Shown here piece by piece: positions 14,421 through 23,101 of a stretch of DNA of 33,776 nt. Under the pieces are notes generated by a model. It did not search any database and was not told the origin of the DNA. It worked only from the letters and a program-made list of their open reading frames with translations. A program made the translations under genes and the position numbers. This DNA is from Mycolicibacterium vinylchloridicum (GTDB lineage: Bacteria; Actinomycetota; Actinomycetes; Mycobacteriales; Mycobacteriaceae), in the NCBI RefSeq assembly GCF_013404075.1, contig NZ_JACBJQ010000051.1:1-33776 (forward strand). The letters are read 5' to 3'. How positions within the stretch are numbered: position 1 is the first letter of the stretch; each line of letters opens with the position of its first letter.

Positions 14421-15238
14421 CACCGAGGGTCGACCCCCTGCTCCTCCACCGCGGCGAACAGTGGCTTGTACCCGTCCAGGTGCGGACTCACCCAGCGCCG
14501 TAAGCCTTCGAGTTCGAGGATCCTGCGGTGCTCGGGGTTGTCCCAGTCCATCGCCAGCAGCTTGTCGACCCACGGGGTGTACCGCTCGGCCGGCAGGGTG
14601 TCGAGCGCGGTGAACATGCAGTGGCAGTACCCGTCGGTCCGCCACACCTCTTCGAGGGTGCCGGCCATCAGCTCGTCACGTCCCATCGCTTCCCAGGTGC
14701 TGCTGCCGATCGCGGCGACGTCGGCCTCACCGGCCAACACGGCCTCGATGGCGTCGAGCTCGCTGCGGCCGGTGTCGCCGTGTTTACCGATATCGGTGTC
14801 GAACCGGATGACCTGTATGTCCGATGCCGAAACACCGGCGCGGGCGAGATAGTGCAGGGGCAGGATCGCCGCATGCGCGGAGTCGGCCGAGCCGAGCGCA
14901 AGCCGCTTGCCCGCGATCGCCATCGGGCCGGACAGCCCGCTGCCCGATGGCGCGACGAAGACGGTGGTGAATCCCACGTCGGTGTCGCGCTGCGCCAGGG
15001 CGACGCAGTGGCCGTCCGTCTGCATCACCGTCCGCACGTAGGCCAGGTTGGTGTTCCACGCGACGTCGATGTGCCCGGCGATCAACGAGGTCACCAGCCG
15101 CCCGTAGTTCGAGTAGAGGACAAAATCCATGGCCGTGTCGGGGTGGCCTGGATTGTCGAAGTATTCGCGGATGCCCTCCCAGATCGGGACGACATTCGGG
15201 GTGTAGGCCACGGCGCCGACGATCAGTGGGTTGCTCAT
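14417..15238 (-). CDS. PhnD-like substrate-binding domain protein without signal peptide
   Basis: 273 residues of the phosphate/phosphite/phosphonate-binding protein (PhnD-like) type: PLIVGAVAYTPNVVPIWEG, SNYGRLVTSLIAGHIDVAWNTNLAYV, GKRLALGSADSAHAAILPLHYL and ALDTLPAERY. Binding proteins of this group normally carry a signal peptide or lipobox; here the domain begins at residue 3 with no hydrophobic leader, and the ATG at 15238 has a good AGGAGA site. It is therefore predicted to be cytosolic, and no phosphonate permease or ATPase is adjacent. It is translationally coupled to the radical SAM gene. It may present a small anion or cofactor to a neighbouring enzyme, or be an enzyme on this fold; both are inference. 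Confidence 0.85.
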   Translation of the reverse strand: MSNPLIVGAVAYTPNVVPIWEGIREYFDNPGHPDTAMDFVLYSNYGRLVTSLIAGHIDVAWNTNLAYVRTVMQTDGHCVALAQRDTDVGFTTVFVAPSGSGLSGPMAIAGKRLALGSADSAHAAILPLHYLARAGVSASDIQVIRFDTDIGKHGDTGRSELDAIEAVLAGEADVAAIGSSTWEAMGRDELMAGTLEEVWRTDGYCHCMFTALDTLPAERYTPWVDKLLAMDWDNPEHRRILELEGLRRWVSPHLDGYKPLFAAVEEQGVDPRW

Positions 15239-15252
15239 CTTGTTCTCCTGCG

Positions 15253-16380
15253 TCAGAAGAGTGGAAGGCCGGTGGCGACCTTGCCGTAGAAGTCGTAGAG
15301 CACGTCGGCGGTCGGCGCCATCACCGCTCCCGCCCTCGCGTCCCGGAAGGCCCGTTCGATGGGGAGGTGCTTGGAGAAGGCGGCGCCGCCACACACCCGC
15401 ATGGCGGATTCGGTGATGGTTAGAGCGGCGTCGTTGGCGGATGCCTTGACCCCGAGAACGAAGTCGAGCGTCTCCTCGCCCGGTGCGCTGACGCTGGCGG
15501 CGGCGCTGTGCAGATAGGCGCGCTGAGCCGCGAGAGCCGTTCCCATTCTTGCGATCTGCGCGCGAATCGTCGGCAGGGCCGACAGCGACTCGTCGCGGTG
15601 TTCCAGCCTCGCACCGCCGACATGCGAGACAGCGGCGGCGTAGGCGGCGCCGGCGAGTCCCAGCGAGACGGCGGCGTTGCCGAGATTGAACCACGGCAGC
15701 ACCGTCTCCATCATCATTCCGAACCCGGCGGCCTGTTCTCCCAGCCGCAAACCGACAGGCAGCGTCGCATCGAGCGCCATCGGCGAGGATGCGTTACCGC
15801 GCAGGCCCATCCCGGTGAACGGCGCGACGACGGACAGGCCACCGACAGACTTGGGCACCGCGAACAGGTCGACCTCGCCGGCGACTCCCGAGGTGGATCC
15901 AGCGGACACGACGTACACGTCGGCGTAACCCGCCGAGGTGACCCAACTCTTGTCGGCCCGCAGCTTCACCGAGTCACCGTCGTCGGACAACGCGCCCGTC
16001 GACACCGGTGCCCAGAAGTGCGAACGGGAGCCCCTCTCGCTGAACGCCAACGTACCCAACGCCTCACCAGACGCCATGAGGGACAACAACTCCGGTGCGC
16101 CAGGGGGCGGCGCGGCGGCGACGCACACGGCGGCGGCGGTATGCATGAGGTAGATCATCGCCGTGGAACCGCAGGCGGCTGCCAACTTGCCCACGACATC
16201 GACAAGTTCCCTCGGGCCGGCGCCGAGGCCGCCGACCTCCTCGGGCAGGACGAGCCCCAGCAACCCGCTGCCGCGCAACGCATCAACCGCCGCCGAGGGA
16301 AACGTTCCCGCTGCGTCGACGTGATCGGCGTTCGCCTCGGCGACCGTGGTGACCTGATTCAACGCGTCGGTCGAATACAT
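15253..16380 (-). CDS. Acyl-CoA dehydrogenase-family flavoprotein
   Basis: 375 residues spanning the full acyl-CoA dehydrogenase fold. N-terminal helices (1-105) include LVLPEEVGGLGAGPRELV. The middle beta domain has TLAFSERGSRSHFWAP and KSWVTSAGYADVYVV, the FAD/substrate strand. The C-terminal helical domain ends with MRVCGGAAFSKHLPIERAFRDARAG, the usual CGGxxF...P..R..RDA signature. The catalytic Glu cannot be placed with certainty, so it may be one of the DszC/SfnB-like monooxygenase relatives that act on sulfur compounds rather than on acyl-CoA. It starts 3 nt after the DoxX-like stop and ends 14 nt before the PhnD-like start, so it is in the same operon. Confidence 0.88.
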   Translation of the reverse strand: MYSTDALNQVTTVAEANADHVDAAGTFPSAAVDALRGSGLLGLVLPEEVGGLGAGPRELVDVVGKLAAACGSTAMIYLMHTAAAVCVAAAPPPGAPELLSLMASGEALGTLAFSERGSRSHFWAPVSTGALSDDGDSVKLRADKSWVTSAGYADVYVVSAGSTSGVAGEVDLFAVPKSVGGLSVVAPFTGMGLRGNASSPMALDATLPVGLRLGEQAAGFGMMMETVLPWFNLGNAAVSLGLAGAAYAAAVSHVGGARLEHRDESLSALPTIRAQIARMGTALAAQRAYLHSAAASVSAPGEETLDFVLGVKASANDAALTITESAMRVCGGAAFSKHLPIERAFRDARAGAVMAPTADVLYDFYGKVATGLPLF

Positions 16381-16383
16381 GGT

Positions 16384-17295
16384 TCAAGACGATACGCGAA
16401 GAGGGCGCGCGCCGACGGCTATTACTGCGGCGCAGACGAAAACTGCTGCAGTGCTGGGATTTCCACCCAGCCATACCTCCGCGCGGCCGAGCTGCACATA
16501 GATGGACAGCGCGGCCGCCGCCGCGAGAGCCGCCGCAGCCAGGGAAAGGGGCTGGATACGCACGATAGCTGCGGCGAGCATCAGACCCGCGACTCCGAGC
16601 AGCACCAGTGCGGCGAGCATGTTGTAGTCACCGAGGAACAACTGCAGTGGCGGGTAGCCGACGCCCCGCCCACGCGGCGCGACGAACTCGTCACCGAGCG
16701 ACTTGACTCCGGCGATGAGTGCGATCAGCGCGAGAATCACCCCCCATCCGCCGAGTAACCGCCTGGCAATCGGCACGGGGTCTCCGGCGATGCGGGCGGC
16801 GCGGACCGCGTCCACCGCGGCGTACTGCGCGCTCGGCGCGAGCAGCAGCACCAGGTGGATGCCGAGCATCATCGCGTACGCCCAGGGCCATTCATTCGGT
16901 GCTTGCGCCACCGACAACCCGATCGCCAACGACTGGCCGATGCCGATCAACGCAGCCAGCCGAACAGCGGTTCCGGTCAGCAGCAACACCGGCAGCAGCG
17001 TCTCCACCACCAGCACCAGCCACCCGAACGGCGTGAAGTTCGGCAGCACAAGGTGTTCGACCAGCCAGCTGTACGGCGGGAACACCGGATGATCCACCGC
17101 CAGGTGCGTCCAGAACCAGAGCCCGGTGCGGCGCTCCTCACCGAAATCAGGGGGCACCTTCCACCACACGTGCGCCAGCCACAACAACCCCGCCACGACC
17201 CGCAGCACCGCAAGGCCGACGCCGCCCGCCCGCGCAGGTGGGGGTGTCGGCGAGAAAACGAGGTCGAGCGCCCTGCGCGGGCTCGGCGTAGTCAT
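16384..17295 (-). CDS. DoxX/TQO DoxD-like membrane protein
   Basis: 303 residues with about seven hydrophobic helices. The N-terminal half (VLRVVAGLLWLAHVWWKVPPDFG ... FGWLVLVVETLLPVLLLTGTAVRLAAL) follows the DoxX/DoxD pattern; DoxD is the large subunit of archaeal thiosulfate:quinone oxidoreductase, and actinobacterial DoxX proteins contribute to thiol and peroxide defence at the membrane. ATG 17295 is preceded by AAGGTGAG; a 23-residue upstream extension is unlikely. First gene of the operon with the acyl-CoA-dehydrogenase-like, PhnD-like and radical SAM genes. An exact TGTCA-N6-TGACA site lies 99 nt upstream, and T-T-G-A-G-T starts 31 nt after the site. Confidence 0.82.
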   Translation of the reverse strand: MTTPSPRRALDLVFSPTPPPARAGGVGLAVLRVVAGLLWLAHVWWKVPPDFGEERRTGLWFWTHLAVDHPVFPPYSWLVEHLVLPNFTPFGWLVLVVETLLPVLLLTGTAVRLAALIGIGQSLAIGLSVAQAPNEWPWAYAMMLGIHLVLLLAPSAQYAAVDAVRAARIAGDPVPIARRLLGGWGVILALIALIAGVKSLGDEFVAPRGRGVGYPPLQLFLGDYNMLAALVLLGVAGLMLAAAIVRIQPLSLAAAALAAAAALSIYVQLGRAEVWLGGNPSTAAVFVCAAVIAVGARPLRVSS

Positions 17296-17394
17296 ACGAT
17301 CAGTCTCACCTTCGTTTCGCGGCTCGCAGGCAGGTTTGGCACTGACACCCTTCTGCCCACTCAAGCGGTCTCCAGCCGCCGCGGGCCGTCAGAC

Positions 17395-17410
17395 TGTCAT
17401 CGCGATGACA
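17395..17410. promoter_or_regulatory. Operator TGTCA-N6-TGACA (exact), upstream of DoxX operon
   Basis: TGTCA-TCGCGA-TGACA, a fully self-complementary 16-mer 99 nt before the DoxX-like ATG at 17295. It lies 15 nt beyond the stop of the MFS gene. Confidence 0.82.
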
Positions 17411-17425
17411 GTGTCCGTTTGCGAT

Positions 17426-18796
17426 TCACCTCAACAAACCACTGCGCGCCTCGGCGCTCCGCACGCCAAGGACATCGACCGACAGGCCGCGTGCCTCGAT
17501 CCCCTTGACCCACCACAGTGCCCCGGCAACCGCGCCGATCAACCAGAACAGTCCGAGCACGACGAACACCGTAGTCAGGTTGAAGACCACCGCGACCTCG
17601 GCGAGCAGGATCTGCCCCATGACCGCGCCGATCCGGCCGACGGCGACCGAGGCGCCGATCCCCGTGGCCCGCAGCTCGGTGGGAAAGATCTCCGAGAAGG
17701 TGGGATAGGCAGACACCCACGCGCAGGTCGCGACGAAGGCTGCAACGGTGAAGGCCACCAGGACAAGGGTTTTCGAGCCCGTCGAGGCGGCTGCCGCGCA
17801 TCCCAACATGCTTGCGGCCGCAGCGGCGTAGGAGACCGTGACCGTGGGGCGCCGCCCGACGGCGTCCAGCGCCCACGACACCAACAGACCACCGAAGAAG
17901 GCTCCGACGTTGGCGGTCAGAAAGTAGTACGGCAGTGCGCTGTCACTGATCGGAACCGCACCGGTGGCCGAGGAGAACACGAAAATGCTCATCGCGGTGA
18001 ACAAGCCGTAGTAGCCGGCCGCCTCGGAGAAGTCCAAGGCCATCCCGAAGAACAACTTCGGCCTGTGGTTGACCCACAGTTCGCTGAGCGCCGAACGGGT
18101 CCCGCGAGGCGGACCGGCCACAACGTAGCCATCCGCACTCGTCACGCCGGTGATCGCGGTGACCACCCTGTCGGCCTCATCCAGGCGCCCTTGTGCGGCG
18201 AGCCAACGCGGCGACTCGGGTATGAGCCTGCGGGCGATGACACCGTAGACAGCGCTCAGCACCCCGAAGAGCATCGTGTAGCGCCAACTTAGTCCGAAGG
18301 TGGAGATGACGAGGATGGAGACCAGGCTCGCGAGGATCCCGCCGATCGCCCAGAAGCTCATCACGAGCCCATTGCTGCGGCCCCGACTGCGGGACGGGGT
18401 GAACTCGGCGATCGCCGAGGTGATGGCCGAGTACTCACCGCCCACGCCTAGCGCGGTGATGAAGCGGAACAACACGAAGATCTCGTAGGACGGGGCGGTC
18501 GCGGTCGCCACCGCGGCGAGCGAGTACAAAATCAGGGTGGCGACAAACAGTTTGCGCCGTCCGACACGATCCGCCAGATAGCCGAATCCCAGCGCGCCCA
18601 GCGCGATCCCGGCGAACCAGACGATGTTGATCAGCACGGCCTGCCGGCCGTCGAGATTGAACTCGGCCTGGATTCCCGGGATGACCGAGCCGATGATCTG
18701 CACCTCGAATGCGTCCAGCATCCATCCGATACCGAGCGCCGCGGCGATGCGGGTGTGCATTGGCCGCCAATCGGACTCGTCGAGCCGTCGTGCCAT
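17426..18796 (-). CDS. MFS transporter, sugar-porter/sialate-type
   Basis: 456 residues, 12 predicted helices. GYLADRVGRRK (loop 2-3) and the PESPRWL segment after helix 6 place it in the sugar/organic-acid porter branch of the major facilitator superfamily; WMLDAFEVQIIGSVIPGI in helix 1 is usual in organic-acid and metabolite:H+ symporters. TELRATGIGASVAVGRIGAVMG in the second half is also typical. The substrate cannot be read from the sequence. The ATG at 18796 follows GGGAGGA. The stop is 131 nt before the DoxX operon start, so transcription could continue into it, but each has its own operator: GGTCA-N6-TGACA is 65 nt upstream of this gene, with T-A-G-G-G-T 31 nt past its edge. Confidence 0.9.
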   Translation of the reverse strand: MARRLDESDWRPMHTRIAAALGIGWMLDAFEVQIIGSVIPGIQAEFNLDGRQAVLINIVWFAGIALGALGFGYLADRVGRRKLFVATLILYSLAAVATATAPSYEIFVLFRFITALGVGGEYSAITSAIAEFTPSRSRGRSNGLVMSFWAIGGILASLVSILVISTFGLSWRYTMLFGVLSAVYGVIARRLIPESPRWLAAQGRLDEADRVVTAITGVTSADGYVVAGPPRGTRSALSELWVNHRPKLFFGMALDFSEAAGYYGLFTAMSIFVFSSATGAVPISDSALPYYFLTANVGAFFGGLLVSWALDAVGRRPTVTVSYAAAAASMLGCAAAASTGSKTLVLVAFTVAAFVATCAWVSAYPTFSEIFPTELRATGIGASVAVGRIGAVMGQILLAEVAVVFNLTTVFVVLGLFWLIGAVAGALWWVKGIEARGLSVDVLGVRSAEARSGLLR

Positions 18797-18861
18797 CGGA
18801 TCCTCCCGCCGCCAGGGTCGACGCCACCCTAATCACGGCGTGTGAGGCTTCTCCCCGATGT

Positions 18862-18877
18862 GGTCAGCGTGCTGACA
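18862..18877. promoter_or_regulatory. Operator GGTCA-N6-TGACA (one mismatch), upstream of MFS gene
   Basis: GGTCA-GCGTGC-TGACA, 65 nt before the minus-strand ATG at 18796. The hexamer TAGGGT at 18831-18826 on the minus strand fits the mycobacterial TANNNT -10 form. Confidence 0.65.
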
Positions 18878-18965
18878 ATGTTGAGGACGGACGGCGGCTG
18901 AGTGTGATGAAGGCCTTCCCGCCAGAGAACCCTTGCGCAGCCGACAACGTGCCGCCGAATGAGTT

Positions 18966-18986
18966 CAACGCTCAAGCTCAGCGTTG
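18966..18986 (-). terminator. Hairpin between ABC operon and MFS gene
   Basis: CAACGCT (18966-18972) and AGCGTTG (18980-18986) pair perfectly around a 7-nt loop, about 60 nt past the stop of the ABC ATPase gene on the minus strand. It is a plausible end point for the importer operon. The rest of the 248-nt gap shows only the operator at 18862. Confidence 0.45.
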
Positions 18987-19044
18987 TCGTGCTTGGGGTG
19001 GCTCGCAAGTCCTACCTGACAGACGCTTCGCCCTCCATGTGGAG

Positions 19045-20091
19045 CTACAGGGCCGTGCTGATCGCATGGAGCGCACCGGCCGGAAGCTCCACCCCGACGT
19101 CGGCGCCTACGGTGAGATTCACCTGAGGTTCGAGTTCGACGAATATCGACGATTCACCGATGCGCACGCAGGCCAGGCATCGGATGCCGGCCGGCTGCAG
19201 CGAGCTGACGGTGCCTGTGAGAGCAGAGTCGGTCGCAGATGTCAGGTGAACCATCTCATGGCGAAATACCAACGTGGCGGGTCCGTCCGGAATGCGCGCA
19301 GCCGTCGGCAGCGCATGCGGACCCAGGTCGGAGTGGTGCACCCCGGCGGCGACGCACCCGTGAATCTCGTTCAGCCCGCCCATCAACCGATGCACCGCCA
19401 GGGTCGACGGCCGCACGTATGCGGCCTGCACGTCGGAATCGTGTTCCAGTACACCGCCGATGAGCACCGCAATGGAATCGGCGACCATGGCCGCCTCGGA
19501 CTGGTCGTGGGTCACCAGGACGATGGTGGGGTTGAGTTCGTCCCGGACCGCTCGCAGAAGGGCATACATATCGCCGCGTAGCGCACTGTCCAGCGCGCCG
19601 AACGGTTCGTCAAGGAGCAGCACCTTGGGCTCGGCGGCCAGCGATCTGGCCAGCGCCACCCGCTGAGCTTGACCGCCGGAGATATCGGCGACAGAACGGC
19701 TCGCGAAGTCGCTGAGCTGGACCAATTCGAGATACCGCCGCGACGCCGCCCGGGAGTCCCGGCGGGAAAGCCCCGCCGCACGCGCAGCGAAGGCCACGTT
19801 GTCGATGACCGACAGATGCGGAAAGAGCAGTGGCCGTTGAAAAACCATGGCGATGCCGCGCTTCTCAGCGGGTGTGTTCGTTACATCCTCGCCATCGAGA
19901 AGCACGCTGCCACAGGTGGGCGTATCCAGTCCGGCGATCAGCCTCAGCGCCGTGCTCTTTCCGGATCCCGACGGGCCGAGCAGCGCCAGGCAGGCACCGC
20001 CGTCGACGTCGACATCGAGCCCACGCAGCGCCGGCACCGGCTGGCCCGGATGCCGGCGGGTGAGGTCCCGCAGCCCCAGTCGGGTACTCAT
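19045..20091 (-). CDS. ABC importer ATPase, YnjD/PotA-type with C-terminal TOBE region
   Basis: 348 residues. Walker A GPSGSGKST (39-47), Q-loop in IAMVFQRPLLFPHLS, signature ISGGQAQRVALARSL, Walker B KVLLLDEPFGALD and the H-loop IVLVTHDQSEA are all intact. The last ~110 residues form a TOBE-like beta domain typical of importer ATPases for spermidine, thiamine, iron or sulfate. It overlaps the adjacent permease by 4 nt (ATGA). With the two permeases and the binding lipoprotein it forms a complete importer. The neighbouring TVP38 and CDP-alcohol phosphatidyltransferase genes match the gene set of E. coli ydjXYZ-ynjABCDEF. Substrate unknown. Confidence 0.93.
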   Translation of the reverse strand: MSTRLGLRDLTRRHPGQPVPALRGLDVDVDGGACLALLGPSGSGKSTALRLIAGLDTPTCGSVLLDGEDVTNTPAEKRGIAMVFQRPLLFPHLSVIDNVAFAARAAGLSRRDSRAASRRYLELVQLSDFASRSVADISGGQAQRVALARSLAAEPKVLLLDEPFGALDSALRGDMYALLRAVRDELNPTIVLVTHDQSEAAMVADSIAVLIGGVLEHDSDVQAAYVRPSTLAVHRLMGGLNEIHGCVAAGVHHSDLGPHALPTAARIPDGPATLVFRHEMVHLTSATDSALTGTVSSLQPAGIRCLACVRIGESSIFVELEPQVNLTVGADVGVELPAGALHAISTAL

Positions 20092-20879
20092 GACGGGGTC
20101 TGCGTTCGTCGTCCGGCGCGGGCTACCGCCACGAGCAGGATCAACGGCGGAAGCACCGCTGCCAGAGACAGCGCCGCCACGACGGCACTGTTTCCGGTAC
20201 CCGCGGCGAACGACCCCACCAGGATCGGGACGCTCACCACTCGTCCACCCCCAATGAGCAGGGTCACGACGTAGTCACTCCAGCCGACGAGGAACGCCAG
20301 GAACGCCGCACCGGACAGCGCAGGCGCCAGAAGCGGGATCTGCACCCGCAGCAACACCGTCGCGCGGGATGCGCCCAACGTGCGGGCCTCCTCCTCGAAA
20401 CCGATGTCGTAGGCGCCGAAGGCGGCCCGCATCAGATAGGTGGTGTACGGGATCGCGGCCACCGACAGCACGGCGACGACGGCGAGGGGACTCGGCACGC
20501 GGGTACGCAGGACCAGCACGTCCAAGCCCATCGCCACCGCGAACGCGGGCAGGACCAGCGGCGCGAACAGCACGGCTTCAGTCAGACGCGGAAACGGCAG
20601 CCGGCCGGACGCCAAGGCGCGGGCCGCGAGTGCACCGGCAGGGGTGGCGATGGCCGCCACCGCGAGCCCGATGGCCGTCGAGACGACGAACGCGTGCGGG
20701 GCGCCCGCGGTGAGCCCGCTACGCACCCCGTCCAGACCCCACTGCTGCGGCAGCAGATCCGGAAAAGGCCAGCGATTCGCGAACGCCCACAACAGCATCG
20801 GAACCAGGGGAAGCAGGAACCACAGCGCCAGCGCAGCGCGCACCCCTCGTCCCGTGGCGGTCCGGGTCCACGCGGTCAC
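20088..20879 (-). CDS. ABC transporter permease (second subunit)
   Basis: 263 residues with six helices. The EAA loop that docks on the ATPase is FEEEARTLGASRATVLLRVQIPLL. Binding-protein-dependent importer permease family (PotC/ThiP-half type). The GTG start overlaps the stop of the first permease by 4 nt, and its stop overlaps the ATPase start. In E. coli YnjC the two permease halves are fused in one chain; here they are separate genes, which supports reading the pair as the equivalent of YnjC. Confidence 0.9.
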   Translation of the reverse strand: MTAWTRTATGRGVRAALALWFLLPLVPMLLWAFANRWPFPDLLPQQWGLDGVRSGLTAGAPHAFVVSTAIGLAVAAIATPAGALAARALASGRLPFPRLTEAVLFAPLVLPAFAVAMGLDVLVLRTRVPSPLAVVAVLSVAAIPYTTYLMRAAFGAYDIGFEEEARTLGASRATVLLRVQIPLLAPALSGAAFLAFLVGWSDYVVTLLIGGGRVVSVPILVGSFAAGTGNSAVVAALSLAAVLPPLILLVAVARAGRRTQTPS

Positions 20880-21727
20880 CGCCAGATCGCCGATCGTCGC
20901 AACATCGTCAGTGCGCCGGCCACCGCGAGCAGCGCCAGCACCGCGGTGACGACGGCCGCCGCGGCTGCCTGGGGCCGGGTGGCGAGGTCGATCGAGGTGA
21001 ACAGTCGGATCGCCATCACCGGAAGCGGTTCCGGATAGGCCCGGCCGAGCAGCAGAGCCACCTCGTAGGAGCCCAGGGTGTAGGTGAAGCTGATGGTCGC
21101 CGCGGCCACCACGGCGGGACGGATCAGGGGAAACGTCACCAACCGCAGCCGGGCACGCCGCGAGGCTCCCAGCATGGCGGCGGTCTCGTCATAGCCGGCG
21201 ACTCGGGTGGCCAGCACAGACGCCACCACCAACGCGATGAACGCGGCCTCCTTCCAGGCGTACTCCAGGACCACAGCGATCCACCATCGGCCGCCGACCA
21301 GGGCAGGCCAGCCGCCGTCGGACAATCCGAACACCCTCGCCAACAGGCCGGAGTCGGCAAGCAGTAGGCCCATGGTCGCGGCGCCGATCAGGTGCGGGAC
21401 GGGGACGGTCACCGTTCCCGCCCACAGTGCCGCGCGACGACCCCCCACCGCGGTCAGGGCTGTCGCCACCCCGACCAGCACCCCGATCACTGTCGCCGCG
21501 GTGGCGATCGCGACGGACAACGCTGCGGATGTCGCCATGTCGTCGGCGTTGGCGCGGTAGGCGTCGACTGTCAGCGCCGGCGCACCGACGAGCGGCATCA
21601 GGCCCAGGCTCTGCAACAGCGCCGAACCGAGGCCGCCGATGAGGACGGCCATGACCGGTACCACCGCAGGCAGTACCCACAGCGCCGCCCGCCAGGACGC
21701 TGCGGACTCAGTCGGCCGCGAGGACAT
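20876..21727 (-). CDS. ABC transporter permease (first subunit)
   Basis: 283 residues with six to seven helices; the EAA loop is YDETAAMLGASRRARLRLVTFPLIRPA. The ATG at 21727 lies 20 nt inside the end of the binding-protein gene; a longer reading would add 37 residues without hydrophobic character. The C-terminal helix AVVTAVLALLAVAGALTML completes the membrane domain. It pairs with the second permease to form the channel. Same operon as the binding lipoprotein, the second permease and the ATPase. Confidence 0.9.
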   Translation of the reverse strand: MSSRPTESAASWRAALWVLPAVVPVMAVLIGGLGSALLQSLGLMPLVGAPALTVDAYRANADDMATSAALSVAIATAATVIGVLVGVATALTAVGGRRAALWAGTVTVPVPHLIGAATMGLLLADSGLLARVFGLSDGGWPALVGGRWWIAVVLEYAWKEAAFIALVVASVLATRVAGYDETAAMLGASRRARLRLVTFPLIRPAVVAAATISFTYTLGSYEVALLLGRAYPEPLPVMAIRLFTSIDLATRPQAAAAAVVTAVLALLAVAGALTMLRRSAIWR

Positions 21728-22946
21728 TGCGGCGCCATCCCTCGTCGAGCGGTGCCACCCACTCGGCGGCCAGTTCTGCATGGGCGTCGCGAGCGAGCAC
21801 GTCGTACGGCGGCACCACCGGTGAGGCGGGCAGCGCATCGAACGCGGCCCGGTCTGTCGCGGAGAGCCGGCCCAGGTCCAGGACGGTGAACTGACCCCAC
21901 ACCTCGGGTTTGGCCTTCTCCAGTTGCTGCTGCGGCGACAGGGCCAAGTTGGCGACCACCCGCGCCCCTGCGCTGCTGCCGGAGGTGGACGGGATGGCGA
22001 GGAAGCTGGCGTTGCCGACGGTCCCGTCCGTCAGGGTCAGCACCCTGGTCTGCGGGGGGTAGGTGCCGTCGGCGACCAACTCGGTCAGGGTGGCGGGGCC
22101 GTAGGTCATCGTCATGTCCACCTGGCCGCCGGCGTAGAGGTCGTTGAGTTCCGAGGACGTCTGCGGATAGGTGGCCCCTGCACGCCACAGGTCGGGTTTC
22201 AGCGCGTTCAGCCGTTCGAACAGGGGTGGGGCCAGCCGGTCATAGTCCTGTTGGGAGAACTGCAGCGGGACGTTCTGCGGGCCGCCGGAGACAGCGATGA
22301 GCGCCTCGCGGATGAACACCGACCCGGTGAAATCAGGGGGCGCCGGGTAGGTGAACCGTCCAGGGTTGGCCTGCGCCCAGTCCAGCACGCCAAGGAAATC
22401 GGTCGGCGGGTCCGGAACTCTCTCGGCGTTGTATACCAAGGTGAATTGCGCCCTGTGCCAGGGTGATTCGCATCCGTCGACGGGGGTGCCGAAGTCGTTG
22501 GTCAACAGTGGGTCGTCGGGATCGGTCAGCGCCATGTTGGGCAGCGACTCCGTCCACCCGCACAGCCAGGCACCGGCCTGCCTGCCGGTCCCGAAGTTGT
22601 CCCCGTTGACCCACACCAGGTCGACGTCACCGTCGGTGACGCCGGCCTGCCGCTCGGCGAGGATGCGGTTCAGCGCGTCTCCGGTGTCGGCGATCGGCAC
22701 CCGGCGCAGTGTCACTCCGGCCTGCTGGGCGGCCGGTGCCAGGACGTCGTCGACGTAGGTGTTGCCCTGCTCGTCGCCGCCGTACATCCACAGCGACACC
22801 ATCTGCCCCCTCGCCTGGTCCGCAATCTCGGACCACGACGCAGGCGCTGCCTGAACAGGGTCGGGATCCGGGGCGGCGCACGCGGCCAGCGTGCACACGA
22901 CGGTCACCAGGGCCACCACTGTGTATTGTCGCCGCCGTGTGGTCAT
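21708..22946 (-). CDS. ABC importer substrate-binding lipoprotein, YnjB-like
   Basis: 412 residues. The signal YTVVALVTVVCTLAAC is a lipobox, so the mature protein is anchored on the outer face of the membrane. The rest is a type II binding-protein fold: SLWMYGGDEQGNTYVDDVLAPAA, VDLVWVNGDNF, FTLVYNAERVPDPPTDFLGVLDWA, GRFTYPAPPDFTGSVFIREAL and SELNDLYAGGQVDMTMTYGP. These resemble E. coli YnjB more than thiamine- or spermidine-binding proteins, judged from remembered patterns. It begins 155 nt from the divergent TVP38 gene. The ligand is unknown and no known importer motif identifies it. ATG at 22946. Confidence 0.88.
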   Translation of the reverse strand: MTTRRRQYTVVALVTVVCTLAACAAPDPDPVQAAPASWSEIADQARGQMVSLWMYGGDEQGNTYVDDVLAPAAQQAGVTLRRVPIADTGDALNRILAERQAGVTDGDVDLVWVNGDNFGTGRQAGAWLCGWTESLPNMALTDPDDPLLTNDFGTPVDGCESPWHRAQFTLVYNAERVPDPPTDFLGVLDWAQANPGRFTYPAPPDFTGSVFIREALIAVSGGPQNVPLQFSQQDYDRLAPPLFERLNALKPDLWRAGATYPQTSSELNDLYAGGQVDMTMTYGPATLTELVADGTYPPQTRVLTLTDGTVGNASFLAIPSTSGSSAGARVVANLALSPQQQLEKAKPEVWGQFTVLDLGRLSATDRAAFDALPASPVVPPYDVLARDAHAELAAEWVAPLDEGWRRNVLAAD

Positions 22947-23101
22947 AAGCCGTACGTTGGCTGGTGAGACACGAGAACTCCTCTTGACAGGCGGGCCACC
23001 CCACTGAGCGGCCGCGCAGATTCGACGCAATCTTCGCCTACGGGAACACAGTGACGCGCTCGAAGCCTTCCCATCGTGAATACCGACGACGATGGAGCCT
23101 G

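Noticed and set aside
14417..15238. Treating the PhnD-like protein as part of a phosphonate importer
   Set aside because: No signal peptide, permease or ATPase of that type is adjacent; the only importer in the window has its own binding lipoprotein.
15508..16758. 416-codon plus-strand frame opposite the acyl-CoA dehydrogenase and DoxX genes
   Set aside because: Low-complexity Arg/Gly/His composition, antisense to two clear gene families, no start context.
18709..19581. Long plus-strand reading frame across the MFS start and ABC ATPase gene
   Set aside because: It is antisense to well-supported genes with motifs, is Arg-rich and has no recognisable domain; a GC-rich shadow frame.
22984..22989. 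TTGACA as a plus-strand -35 element before the TVP38 gene
   Set aside because: No suitable -10 hexamer at 16-18 nt spacing, and the distance to the start is long.
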